Source: Aquanectria penicillioides
Lineage: Eukaryota > Ascomycota > Sordariomycetes > Hypocreales > Nectriaceae
Direction of reading: 5' to 3'
NCBI GenBank assembly: GCA_003415625.1
Contig: PYIU01000003.1
Coordinates: 2,232,001 to 2,296,000 of the forward strand
Length of the DNA stretch: 64,000 bases
Both the position numbers and the translations under genes were made by a program. The stretch's first letter is position 1. Every line of letters begins with the position of its first letter. Under the pieces are notes generated by a model. The model saw only the letters and a program-made list of their open reading frames with translations, ran no database searches and had not been told where the DNA came from. Shown one piece after another: positions 12,715-24,026 of this stretch.

Positions 12715-13528
12715 GGTCGACACTGGTGCTTTGAGCATGTGGTAGAGACTAGGACTGGGGTGTCGAAAAAAAGGGAAAGAGATCCTATAGAAGCGAATGA
12801 GTGCGTGAGTTTGGACCTGTGGTAGAGACAAGATGGCCCTGTTTCCCTATGCGAGAGCTACAAGAGGAGATATGTTGAGAATTAGCAAGCCCCCTTGCTG
12901 GAGCCTCTGGCACTTCAGATGCACTTGGCGAGCAAAGTGGAGGGTTGTGATTCATATGGTGACAACTGCAAAGTCGGACCGTAGACGGGGGGTGATTGAT
13001 ATAGACGGCAGGCTGACGGGATAACTTCTCTCCTTTCCATGGATATGCTTCGCTGCAATTATGCTACCTGATAGATCAACACATGTGAAACCTGCCGCAC
13101 CAGAGTAAGAAATAGTGGTGACGACACCGGAAGCTAATTGTGGGGCATATCACGAGATTCACCAATTGCTCTTGCATGCTTGGGAAAATATAAGAACGCA
13201 ACGTGGACTACTGATTTAAAAATGAAAGAAAGCCTCTAGTAGTATCCTTTTTATTTAAATAGGTTGCCATTCGTTCTGGGCCGTTAAGTTGACATACTTG
13301 CCAGCCCAGGGTGCTGGAATGTAATATACCCCACCTAAAGGTTAGAAACCTCAACCTGCCGCTTCCATTACCATACCAGTGTATGCAGGAATCGGGGAAG
13401 AGGAACTTAGAAGAAAAAGGAGACCCCAGATGCAATGTAGTTGTAAGCTAGTGTAGCCTCACCCTGCGGCCCCCGTACCATTTTAGGGCAAAAATTACTC
13501 TAGGTATTTTACGAGGCTTATTCAAAAC
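12715..13528. other. Intergenic region upstream of the phospholipase gene
   Basis: About 810 bp holding the phospholipase promoter and the 3' end of the next minus-strand gene. In-frame ATGs extend the phospholipase frame up to 12831. Small ORFs on both strands look like chance. No repeat or RNA gene seen. Confidence 0.4.
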
Positions 13529-14375
13529 TTAAAGCGACAGGATACCGCGTTCGAGCATTGTATTCCAAGATCCCTCGAGCTCCTGAGCGAGCGCCAGCGC
13601 CGTCTTTCCTCGTGTATCTCGGAGACCACGAATATCATCGTCTCTTGTTACTTGTAGACGGCCGATGCCCATCGACTCCACTATTTCTCGAGCGGAATCT
13701 GGAAATCCAACTTCAGGGAGAGTTGATGATATCCAGAGTAGCAACCAAGCTACATCTTGCTGCGAGTGCTCGATAGCAATATGGAGTCCGCTTTTCATGT
13801 CGGCAAGAGGATCCTGGTACCGAATGAAGGCGCCTAGATCGCCGACTTGCTCGCCGATATCACGCAGCAAGTCGACAATACCGAAAACATCACCCTCGGT
13901 GCACATCACATGAAGGGCGCGAGCTGGACGTGCCTCTGGGTGTACTTCGAGGTAGGCCTCCTCGGCAATGGATGGGAAGATGTCGAGATTTTCTTGGATA
14001 CCCCCTTCATTTATGTATTTTGTAAAAATGTTGACCCCAGTGGGGATGGAAAAAGATAGACTCGTAGTTGAGGTTCCGCCCTGATTAACGCAGAGATTTG
14101 CAGAGCAGTTCGGGCATTTAAGAGATGAGACTACATCGGAAGATTGATCCAGCAAACACTGCCTGATATGATAGTTGGGGTTCAGTAGCTGCGTACGACG
14201 GGGTAGAATAGGGTTGAGAAGTTGGCCGGGGGGTGGTTGGTTGCGCTCACACATACCAGTGAAAATGGCAGCCACATTGTAGCTGGAGATCGTCTGGGAC
14301 GGGACTCAATTCATCTGAACGTTCTGGATCCAGCGGCAACACAAGTGATTCTTCGCAGACTTTGCAGAGGGACAT
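13529..14375 (-). CDS. Conserved fungal protein with RING-like zinc site and ankyrin-like C-terminus
   Basis: Exons 14375-14257 and 14162-13529 (intron 94 bp, GTATGT donor) give 250 aa. Residues 1-65 hold paired Cys/His: CKVC near the start, then CGCHFHWQC, then CPNC plus a further Cys. This spacing resembles a RING or U-box-like zinc fold, so an E3 ubiquitin-ligase role is possible but unproven. After about residue 110 come helical stretches resembling degenerate ankyrin repeats: RALHVMCTEGDVFGIVDLL, GLHIAIEHSQQDVAWLLLW and DTRGKTALALAQ. I believe similar proteins occur across filamentous ascomycetes, but I know no assigned function. The start was chosen as the Met just before the first Cys pair; the zinc site is lost without splicing. 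Confidence 0.75.
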
Positions 14376-15566
14376 TCTCGTGGATTTCCCAGTGTCAAGT
14401 TGCCGCAGTGTGGGGTTTTGACTGGTGCCTGGGACTTGCTGGGACGGTACCGTCGTCTTGACCTGGAATTGAGTAGGCTTGCTCGTTGCCTGACACCGAT
14501 GATCTGGAAATAGGCTGCTCGTGTGCTACTTGCGTGGCTCAACCTATGGCTGTTCACATGTGGTATGAAAATTGCAACAAGCCTCATCAAGTTACGCAAG
14601 TCGGTGGGGCTTGGCTTTGAAAAGTTTTCTTCAGTCATGGCGGGGACGGTGCACTATCCCATGATGGACCACCATTGTCAGTCGCCCTGCCTCACTACTG
14701 AGACCTAACATTTGGGGTTGGGCTTAGATGAGGCTAGAATTCTGAAATTACGTCACTGGCCATGTGTGTCTGCCCCCGAGAGAGAATTAGAGAAGGGGAC
14801 AGGTTCATGGGAGGAATGGAGCACAAGTACCTAGATAGCGGCAGTGACGGGAAGTAAATGGGTAGGATGGTACCTGGAGTTCTCGTAATTGGATCCAGGG
14901 CAAGGCAGTGCTTGTACCTCGCCTGCCGACGGTCTCCACGAGCAAATTCTCATATACCAGGCTGCTTGAGTTTATGCGCACTCAGGTTTTCCTATTAGCT
15001 ACCGTTGGTCATTCTTCAAGCACAGGTGAGAAGCTGAGGAAGAGCCAGCGGATTCTGCGGCAGAGCTGGCATTACATCACCAGGCCCCGGCGAAAGACAC
15101 TTGCCTCGTCATTGGAAGACCCATGGCTGAGGCGCATGAGGGGCACCTCCAGACCCAGCTTCTCCCTACCTAGATACCCTGCATTAGGAGCAAAGTATGG
15201 CCACTTCCTCGTCAATCAATAGGCACGCAAGTACCTCAGGCCATTGGGTAAGCGGTACCCATGAATGTGCGCCCCGCCCCCGCCACCCCTCCCCACCAGG
15301 TTTCCATTGCTGCCTCTGGACCTCTCCTTTCCCTACCTAATAATAAGGTGGCCAGAGGTTCCAGGTGCCCAATTCTCGCATCATCATTTCCTTCATTCCA
15401 CCTAAGTTTGGTTCAACCCTCTTCAGCCTTGGTCGCGTAGCCCACGCATTTCCTTGATCTGCATCCCGTTCGACTTTTCCAACATTTCCTCGCGCGTTTC
15501 CTTCCCCCCACGCCCTCGAGACTTATATCCTTGGTCATCGTTGCGTCTCCCGCCGCCCTATCCGCC
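14376..15566. other. Divergent promoter region, RING-like gene / fimbrin
   Basis: About 1.2 kb between two divergently transcribed genes. The 300 bp before the fimbrin start is rich in C and CT tracts (for example around 15267-15300 and 15390-15530), typical of promoters and 5' UTRs of highly expressed ascomycete genes. Open frames here (such as 14306-14638 minus and 14908-15222 plus) have no recognisable protein features and are treated as UTR or chance. Confidence 0.5.
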
Positions 15567-17738
15567 ATGAATGTCTTGAAGCTTCAGAGGTCGGAAACTC
15601 CGGGTTCCTGTAGTCCGACTCTGCTGACCACATGCTTTTGTTCAGGAAATTTCCTCAGTTCCCACAGAACGAAATTTTCTCCCTGTCTGATGCTTTCCAG
15701 CGACTAGATGTTGACGACAAGGGCTATCTTGACGAAGCCACGGCTATCAAGGCTACGCAGCAGAGTGAGAATCAACCTTATGACGTCGTTCGCCAAGCCT
15801 TAAAGGAGGTTGAACTCGACTCATCACGGCGCGTTGAGTTGGAAGATTATGTTGGTGTGAGTCAAATCTCTATGACACCGGTCGCTTGTCCTGTTGATTG
15901 ACCCTCGGTGTCTTAGCTCATTGCCAAACTTCGTGATTCTTCTCCCGCCCAAAAGCGCATGTCCACTGGACCCACACCTTCATCGAGTGGACATATTGTA
16001 TCTCAGCGCACTGGCGGCCATGCTTCTAAGGGCAGTGTAAGCGGTAAAATCCATGTCCAGGGTTCTAACGCCAATACCACCCATACGATCAATGAAGATG
16101 AGCGGACTGAATTTACTCGTCACATCAATGCCGTGTTGGCTGGTGACCACGACATAGGCGCTCGCCTACCCTTTCCTACCGACACCTTCGAGATGTTTGA
16201 CGAGTGCAAGGACGGCCTGGTCTTGGCTAAGCTTATCAATGATAGTGTCCCTGATACTATTGATGAGCGAGTTCTTAACTTACCCGGCAAGAAGACCAAA
16301 ACTCTGAACGCCTTCCAAATGAGCGAGAACAACAACATTGTCATAGAATCAGCAAAGGGAATTGGGTGCTCCGTAGTTAATATTGGTGCTGGGGATATCA
16401 TTGAAGTCAGAGAACACCTTATCCTGGGACTCATTTGGCAAGTTATTCGTCGTGGGCTCTTGGGTAAGATCGACATTAAACTTCACCCCGAACTCTACCG
16501 TTTGCTTGAAGAGGATGAAACACTCGAGCAATTCTTGCGGCTCCCCCCTGAGCAGATCCTCCTGAGATGGTTCAACTACCACCTCAAAGCGGCCAACTGG
16601 CCCGAAGGTATGTCTACTCCAATTCTGTTGTGACCTAGCACTGATTCCTGGGTGTAGAGTCACCAACTTCTCGAGCGATGTTAAGGACGCTGAGAACTAC
16701 TCGGTACTGCTCGCACAGATCGGCCCTGAATACGGATGCACTCGTGCCCCGTTGCAGAGACATGATGTGCTAGACAGGGCAGAAGGAGTCTTGCAGGAAG
16801 CCGACAAGCTTGGATGTCGCAAGTTCCTTACCCCGAAATCCCTAGTTGCCGGAAATCCCAAACTCAACTTGGCTTTTGTTGCGAACCTGTTCAACAATCA
16901 TCCCGCCCTTGACCCCATCACAGAGGAAGAGAAGCTTGAGGTGGAGGACTTTGATGCTGAAGGTGAACGGGAGGCCAGAGTGTTTACGCTTTGGCTCAAC
17001 AGTCTGGATGTTCAGCCTTCCGTTGTGTCATTCTTTGACGATTTACGAGACGGCAGCATCCTTCTACAGGCTTATGAGAAAGTCATTCCAGGATCAGTGA
17101 ACATCCGCCATGTCAATAAGCGCCCAGCTCATGGAGGAGAAATATCGAGGTTCAAGGCTGTTGAAAATACCAACTACGTAATTGAGTTGGGCAAGCAGAA
17201 TGGATTTTCACTTGTTGGTATTCAGGGAGCTGATATCACCGACGGGCAGAGAACTCTGACACTTGGACTTGTCTGGCAACTCATGCGCAAAGACATCACT
17301 GTGACTTTATCTTCGTTGGCTCAGAAGCTGGGTAAGCGAGAAATCACTGACTCTGAAATGGTGAGATGGGCCAACGACATGTCGAAGAAAGGCGGTAGAA
17401 GTTCAGCGATTCGATCTTTCAAGGATCCTGCTATTGGCTCGGGCATATTCCTCTTAGATGTTCTCAATGGTATGAAGAGCAGCTATGTTGACTATGACCT
17501 CGTCACTCCTGGGCAGGCCGACGAGGATGCTTATATGAATGCCAAATTAAGCATTAGTATCGCCCGAAAGCTTGGTGCAACGATCTGGCTGGTTCCCGAG
17601 GATATTTGCCAAGTTCGTAGTCGCCTGGTTACAACCTTCATTGGTGAGTCTCCTCCTAATTCTTCCTACAATTATTATCCAACGTGATCCTAACATCATG
17701 TCTCAGGATCACTCATGGCAACATACGAAAAAATGTAG
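15567..17738 (+). CDS. SAC6: Fimbrin/plastin, actin-bundling protein
   Basis: Exons 15567-15589, 15646-15856, 15917-16607, 16660-17643 and 17707-17738 give 646 aa, the usual fimbrin length. Residues about 10-80 form a degenerate EF-hand pair (DVDDKGYLDEAT lacks the last acidic ligand, so calcium binding may be weak). Four calponin-homology domains in two tandem actin-binding cores follow, marked by KDGLVLAKLIND, ENNNIVIESAKGIGC, LILGLIWQVIRRG, AGNPKLNLAFVANLF, TNYVIELGKQNGFSLVGI and LTLGLVWQLMR. Fimbrin cross-links actin filaments in endocytic patches, the hyphal subapical collar and contractile rings. The first coding exon has 23 nt and the last 32 nt (ending ATYEKM). The exon 3/4 junction only keeps frame with the second of two overlapping AG acceptors (16656-16659). 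The first intron has a weak GTCGGA donor. Confidence 0.95.
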
Positions 17739-17943
17739 AACTCGGCGTAGTCTGCTTGAGTGTGTAGGGTCTTTTTGCATCAGAAAAATCCTTGACAGAA
17801 ATGAAGAAACAGTCAATTTATATAATTTTTTTCTTTTTACCATACTGAGCCCTCTGCATCATTTGCACTCCTAGGTCGATTCTGAAGCGGAAGACCTGAT
17901 GATCAAATGGAAGGATTCTAGATTAGTGGCATCGTGAATTGCC

Positions 17944-20247
17944 CTAGAGGATCAGATAGAGGCTACAAAGAAGACTAGGCCCTGTGAAAATACCCAACCA
18001 GAAAATGAGATTTCCCAAAATTTTTCTTCCCCTTAGCCATTTGGTTCGACTTAGCCTAACCAGCTAGATTTCCATAGTTAATACATCGCGCAGTGGTAAT
18101 ATCCAGGAAGATTCAGCACGTACTGGGAGTTGACACATTTGGAGGAAAAGAAGGTACCCTCTGAGTTTCTTGAATAAGCACCACATAACTAATTCATGTA
18201 CACAGGCTGAGAGGAGGAATGTGATGAGTGTTGCGGTATGTTTGTTGACTTGCATGGAAGAAATGGAACTATGATAGACGTGCCTGAGTAGAAATATATG
18301 TACTGGGCGGTTCCAATCACGGGCGAACTGATCCCATGATACTATTTTCTATTATTAGTGAAGGCAATGAGGCACAGCAACTTCCCTTACCACTGTTCCA
18401 CCAAGCGTCATAGAAGCTCCGATCCGCAAAATAGGTGAGTTCAGCTAGAATATTTAATATGGTTTCCCAGATGAGATACCAAGCGAGCTAAGTGAGATTA
18501 GTTGTGCTTTCGAATGATACAATGGCGCTGCCTACAAGGTATTCCATCATAAAAGGAAAAATGAGCTCCCCGAGGAGCCACGGGAATTGTCGGAGCCTAT
18601 CAAGAAGAGGTATGCCGGCCTCTTTCATTTCAACTGTCATCATCACAACTGGATCTTCAAAGGCCGTAAGCATGAATTAAGCAGCGATATAACCATAGTG
18701 TTCGTTCATATACGAAAACTTACATATTGAATATTGAGACACTTGAATCATGACAAAGAGAATACCGATCATGGCGGCGAATTTTTCGGCCACATATGAC
18801 CAGCTAATGGAACTAGACTGAGGATACTCCAATTCATACACAAGAGTTGGAAGAGGAATCCATTTGTAGTGATTCATGAATGTTAGATTGTTCGGATATG
18901 CTCGTGAAGCGTGAGTTGCAGTGCCATTCAGCTCATCTGCCAATGCATCTATCTCCCACTTTATTATCCTCTCGAAGAGGTTAATTTGTTGGTCATCTAA
19001 GGGCCTCCCTGAAGCTATTGCCCGGGATATTTTATCAACATCGCTCTCCTCGGTATTGGAGAGCTGAGAAATGGATCTTCGCCGTTGTTCTGCAGAAGGC
19101 GGGATTTTAAGGTGCTGTGTTGAGATGGTGGAAACAAGAGGATTCGTCTGCGACGGCCTAATTGCCGGGCTGACGAAGTCGAGTTGTTTGAGTTTCACCA
19201 ATAGAGAAATGCGATTCTTGAACACTGAAGAGAGGTGCCCGTTGTAAAAGGCGTAAGAATGTTGTTTCATCAACATGACGATGCCGTGCAGAACAAAGAA
19301 GACTGTGTGAGTCCACGGCCAGCTGCGCCAGAGGGTCAACCCTACCACGCCGACTATGAACACAGTCTGCCATATCTATTCTCTCGGTTATTATACTTGC
19401 AACTCGAGTTGCACTCAAGGCAAAAGCTCTTACATGTTGGATGATCCATCCGACTCGATTCCAGTCAAGATAGCCGCCGAAGACAAGCTTTTGAATGAGC
19501 CAGCTAACTCCAGTCAGCCCACACATAATACCGTCTGATACGAGAAGTACGACCACTAGACTTTGGTTAGAATAGGATTGGATTCTCTAGACAACATGGT
19601 ATTTCATTACCATCCCGGTGAAACATTGTTTTCATCATGTCGTTCGCACCCAAGGGATTGCCATACAACTTCCAATTGTTGGCTGAGATCTTGAAAACAA
19701 AAAGTGCAACTGCGAGCCAGAATAGAGTATAGAATCCGTGAAACGGGCTGTTGACCGACGCTGTATTTTGGCGATCAAAGGCTGAAAATTGTCGACTGAA
19801 CACCATGTCGGCAAACTTGCGTGAACGGCGCCGGCGCGGGGAAGAGTCTCTGGCGCGTTGCGAACTGGCTTGCAATAGCTGCTGAATACTTTTGTCCTCG
19901 TCTGGAATAATATGAATGCCCGAGTCAGAGCGCATAGTTGGAGGTTTGGCCTTGGAGGTGATTGGAGTTGTCAGAACCGCTGATGATTCTACGTGTGCCC
20001 CGAGTTCAGCAGAGCGACCTAGGCGACACCGGACAACCTGAGACTGTCCAAGTATGGTGCAGACGTTTTTATCATAGTCTTCATCACTGGGTGTGTCGGA
20101 ACCTGTACGGCTAGCCTCCAAACTAATACCAGCAGTGTGTAAAGCATCTCTCGGGGACCTCGGCGGCCGTTGATAGTCTGGTGGCACGCCAGGGCTAGCT
20201 CTGTCTGTGACGGATGAGGTGCCACTCGGACCGCACGGCGATTCCAT
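17944..20247 (-). CDS. ARE2: Sterol O-acyltransferase (ACAT/Are2 family, MBOAT)
   Basis: Exons 20247-19611, 19555-19434, 19375-18724, 18654-18536, 18487-18391, 18341-18124 and 18063-17944 sum to 655 codons (654 aa). The enzyme would esterify ergosterol or other sterols with fatty acyl-CoA in the ER for storage in lipid droplets. The N-terminal 170 residues are polar and cytosolic-looking, followed by multiple hydrophobic segments. Family marks: MKQHSYAFYNGH, the FYxxWWN element (here FYDAWWN), WNRPVHIFLLRHVYHSS, ACVHEL with the likely catalytic His, KKLRGYLLFLQM, and a C-terminal IFTGPSLLCSLYL. All six introns are 48-69 bp. The fourth residue of FYDAWWN is Ala where yeast enzymes have Asp (from memory); activity should not be assumed from that alone. 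The converging fimbrin stop is only 205 bp away. Confidence 0.92.
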
Positions 20248-21311
20248 AGGCCTAGGGACGGATGGAATGTATCAAGCCAACAAGAATGTTGAAGTTGCTT
20301 CGATTTGAACGGATCGGATGTGGGTTTTCTCAAGTTCCGGAAAATGAATACTGGCACGATGAGGGAGAGGCCGGGCCGGCGTTGAAATGATATGGTGCTC
20401 AGCGAGGATCAAGATAAAGCGGGAAAGAAGAGATGGATGGTAATTAGGTCACTTCGATTTGAATGACGTTAAATTTCATTTAGTCCAAAGAAAGGCGGCC
20501 ACTAGTAGGCAGAATGGAGGTATTCAAGTATATACTACCTCTGCTTCAATATTGTCTTGTCTCGGCCCAGGCGGAACGGCAAATGTCAGATTTGTGGTCA
20601 GCCCTAGACTGAAATACCACATGCAAAACCATGTGAGATTTCATCATCATATCACCGAGGATGCCGTGCGGTTTGGTTTGATACAATGACTATAAGCTAG
20701 GAGAATGGCAAGAACCTCACCCCTTTGAGATTGTAAGCTTGGCAAGCGCAAACCGGCCTGCCCGGGGCGACAAGTCCCCACCCTTGTCATGCCGCCTCTC
20801 CCGTGCTGTCCGAGAAGTGGTACAGCTATGACAGCGGAGCTGAGCCTTGGCTCCAAATAGTGCCAGTGTCAATCAAGCGGCGCACCCAACCAAGTCTTTA
20901 GATAGCGCGGCGGAAGCGAGTGGAACAATAACGCCATATGTATGAGTGAGGAAGTGTTCAAGTAATATAGGCTAGGTTGGTATTCATTTAGTCTTGCAGC
21001 ATGTCAATACCTATCTGAATTGAGAGTTCGAATTTGTAGGCAACCTGCTACCTACCTATTTACTTAGTGGGTTTCAAACCGAAGCTGGCTTGGTGGCCGG
21101 GGCGCGTGGCCATTATGTCAGCAAGTCTGGCGCTGGAACAAAACTTTCCCATACTTCCTCGTGACCTCGCCAGAAAGTTTGGGGTTTTCTGTTGACAATC
21201 AACTTACAACTGCTCCATCACTCTGCCCTGCCCTGCCATTCTTTTCTGGACTGCTGCATCAGCTCTATCGTCTCCAGAACACGTCGTTATATCTTCCTAG
21301 GCACTAACGTC
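20248..21311. promoter_or_regulatory. Divergent promoter region, ARE2 / SR-protein gene
   Basis: About 1.06 kb between divergent start codons. It contains a CTACCTACCTATTTACTTA stretch near 21048-21066 that recurs in other intergenic gaps of this window, and pyrimidine-rich sequence just before the SR gene. No credible ORF or RNA gene. Confidence 0.45.
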
Positions 21312-22587
21312 ATGTCTCGCGGTGGAACCACCCTCTACGTGACCGGCTTCAGCCACGGTACCCGCGCTCGCGACCTCGCCTACGAGTTCGAACGGTATGT
21401 CAACCTCGTCCACGCCCTCGCCTTCCTCGCCCAAACCCTCGCCCTCGTCCTCGTCCTCGCATTCGTCTACGCCCACGTCCGCGTCGCATCCACGGCGATA
21501 AATACTCGGAACTTCTCAAGCTCTTGTCTTGACACCTCGCCGCCATCGCCGCCCTCGCCCTCGCCCTCGCCCTCGCCCTCGCCTGCGCCCGTCGTTCTCG
21601 TTCTCGTCCGCGCCCACGTCCCCAGCCTTTCTCCCTTCCCCCTATCCTTCCTTATCCCGTCGGTCGACGAGTCCGCTCGTTCGCCTCGCAACCGCCTTTC
21701 GTTCGAGTTGATAGACAAGGTTCTTAGAAACCGGCGCGAGAGTGCGCGTATGGCATGCAATGCTCAAAAAGGGGCCCCGCTGGCGATGTGTTGTGTTATG
21801 TCTAGCTTTGACCACCCACTGATGCTATTTCTCTTAGCTATGGGCGTCTTGTTCGCTGCGATATTCCGGCGCCAAGGTCGACTTCTAGCCGGCTGTAAGC
21901 AAACCCCACCAAATCCTTCCACTGTTCTCTCTCTCTTGATTTTTTTTGGTGCTTCTTTTTCCTGACTTCATATGTCTTAGATTTGCCTTTGTCGAATACG
22001 AAGATCGACGCGACGCTGATGATGCGTATCATGAGATGCATAACAAGCGTATCGGTCGTGATGACATCTTAAAGATTGAGGTACAATGGTTATTCTCCAG
22101 CATGCGTTACCGTGGCATACTGATGGTGGAAATAGTGGGCTCGTACCCCTCCCTCTGCCTCGTGGCGGTTCGAGTCTGGTCGCGATCGTGATCGTCGTGG
22201 TGGCCGTTCTCCCCGTCGTGGACGTTCGCCATCTCCTCGTCGCAGCACTCGAGATTATTCACCTCGGAAGGATGATCGTCGGGATCGTGATCGTGACTAT
22301 GATCGCGACAGCCGCCGTGACCGAGACCGTTCACGTAGCCCTGACCATCGGTGCGTAATAATCTCGTTCCTACAAACACTTACAAGCCGCCTAACCAGTT
22401 ATGAACAGTGATCGAGAGCGCGATTCCAAAGAAGACCGTGATGACCGTGATCGGCGGGAGAATGGAACCAACGGCGAGGAGCGAAAGCGTACGTACTCTC
22501 TGGGTCTCGCATAATATCATTCTAATCGACCAAGCAGCTCTAGACAGCCCTCCTCCTGCGCACGATGATCTCGACGTTGCCGAGTGA
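21312..22587 (+). CDS. SRP1: Srp1-type SR splicing factor (RRM plus RS tail)
   Basis: Exons 21312-21394, 21838-21894, 21981-22080, 22136-22350, 22409-22488 and 22538-22587 sum to 195 codons (194 aa). Residues 1-85 are an RNA-recognition motif: TLYVTGF is RNP2-like and LFAFVEYED is RNP1-like. EWARTPPS follows, then a basic tail of RD, RS and SP dipeptides (RRGRSPRRGRSPSPRR), and an acidic end (AHDDLDVAE). The layout matches fission yeast Srp1, which binds pre-mRNA and helps splice-site choice. Intron 1 is 443 bp, far longer than the other introns here, rich in CCTCGC hexamers and open in the exon 1 frame. This suggests regulated intron retention. The start fits the conserved MSR-type N-terminus. 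Confidence 0.9.
21395..21837 (+). other. Long, stop-free, hexamer-rich intron 1 of the SR gene
   Basis: A 443-bp intron with GTATGT donor and CTCTTAG acceptor. It holds many CCTCGC/CCTCGT units (about 21412-21465 and 21545-21590) and is stop-free in the frame of exon 1, so unspliced RNA would encode a different C-terminus ending at 21965. SR genes in many eukaryotes use such introns for autoregulation; that role is inferred here. Confidence 0.65.
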
Positions 22588-24026
22588 GGCAGCAATTTAT
22601 CAAATTGGGACCGTCCCTTTGTTGTAGGCCAAGTTTTCTAGGAAAAGTTTTTGCTTTTTGACTGGGATGTGGCTATTTTTTCTCACACTTAACATGCACG
22701 ATATTTATAGCACTGACTGGATGGCCCGACTAAATGTGTGGCATCGTAGAATTACCCCTGGAGCCACAATGTCGACCATAAACACTTTTCTGCTTGCAAG
22801 ATTTTGGTATTTGGCGGGGGATATTTTACGCGGAAGTGCATATTCTATGGGTAGTTTAGATAGTTGATCGTAAAGAAAGTGTTTAATGGATTATGAATCC
22901 AAACCACTTCGGTCTTGCATCATATTCCTGTTTGTTCAGTTAGTGTCATACTACATAGCTGCGTATGCATCATCCCTTGAATTATACAGGGCCGAGGATT
23001 CTCTTCCCCTTTTCCAATTACTCCTGCTAGAAACCAAGTGGATACACGTACGCAAATTGAAAAGGTTGATTGTGTTGAGATTTTTTTTTTTGTATTACTA
23101 GTCTCATAGCTGACATAGGTACCCAAGAGGATTTGGGAATTTGAGACAGTCATGTTGGGTTGATGCTATGAATGGGTAAGAGCTCAGGCTTGTCTTGTTG
23201 GTTGGAGACCCACCGGATGATTAGCCGCCCACATTGAAGTACCTGGAACGAGATCCATAACTACCTACCTACCTAGCTTTGGCACACTGTCAGTATACAA
23301 TTTGCCGACTGACAACCTGTAAGGGAAGGGAAGGCCAAGCCTGAGGATTTGCAGCGAAGACATAATGTTCCAGGCTTAAATATAAGAATCCACAGGACGC
23401 GCCCGCTACAGTTGTGCTTCCCATATTTCCTCCAAGATCAATTAGTCCGTGTTTGATGTCGCATTGATCAGCAACGGTTCCTACTCTCAGGAGAACTCGC
23501 TCAAGCCACAACCCCACCAAGCCATCTCCGAGGCTAGAGAATACCGGGGCCACACGCGCCCCGAAGTCATCCGCAACGCCGGTTCACGCGCCCACCGTCC
23601 TTCACCGATCACCCCTAGCCGTCCTCATGAGCCGATTGCCCCTTCGACATCTTTGCGAGCTTCAGTAAATGCGACCGCTGCTGTCGACGTAGCGAACCGG
23701 CTAGCTGGCCGTCCGCCTGTGCGCACCACCGTCGTCGGCTCCGGCGCAAAGCATCTGGGCTCTCCCCCGATGGTTACCGACTGCATCCTATCGCCTTGCT
23801 TCAAGTTACGAGCCCCCTCCAAGGGACCAGAGCACGATTGCGCACAGCAAAGACCAACACCTTGCATCGGTCTCCGATCCCCGCTTGATCTCTCCAGGAG
23901 TACTGGCTGTATCGTTAAGCGACGACACAGAACAGACCGGGAAACAATACAATCAAATTGGTGCAGAAGTGAAAGTCAGGTCCAATTGAGTTTTGGGGAA
24001 CAGATCGAGTAGAATCATTGATCATC
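22588..24026. other. Intergenic region before the mitochondrial carrier
   Basis: About 1.44 kb between two plus-strand genes. It includes the SR-gene 3' UTR, a CTACCTACCTACC motif at about 23260-23276, and the carrier promoter and 5' UTR. A 187-codon open frame at 23449-24012 has skewed composition and no recognisable domain; I treat it as non-coding. Confidence 0.4.

Noticed and set aside
14908..15222. 104-codon plus-strand ORF before fimbrin
   Set aside because: No similarity recognised and it lies in the fimbrin promoter region.
23449..24012. 187-codon open frame before the mitochondrial carrier gene
   Set aside because: No recognisable domain, low-complexity Pro/Arg/Ser-rich translation, and it overlaps the expected promoter and 5' UTR of the carrier.
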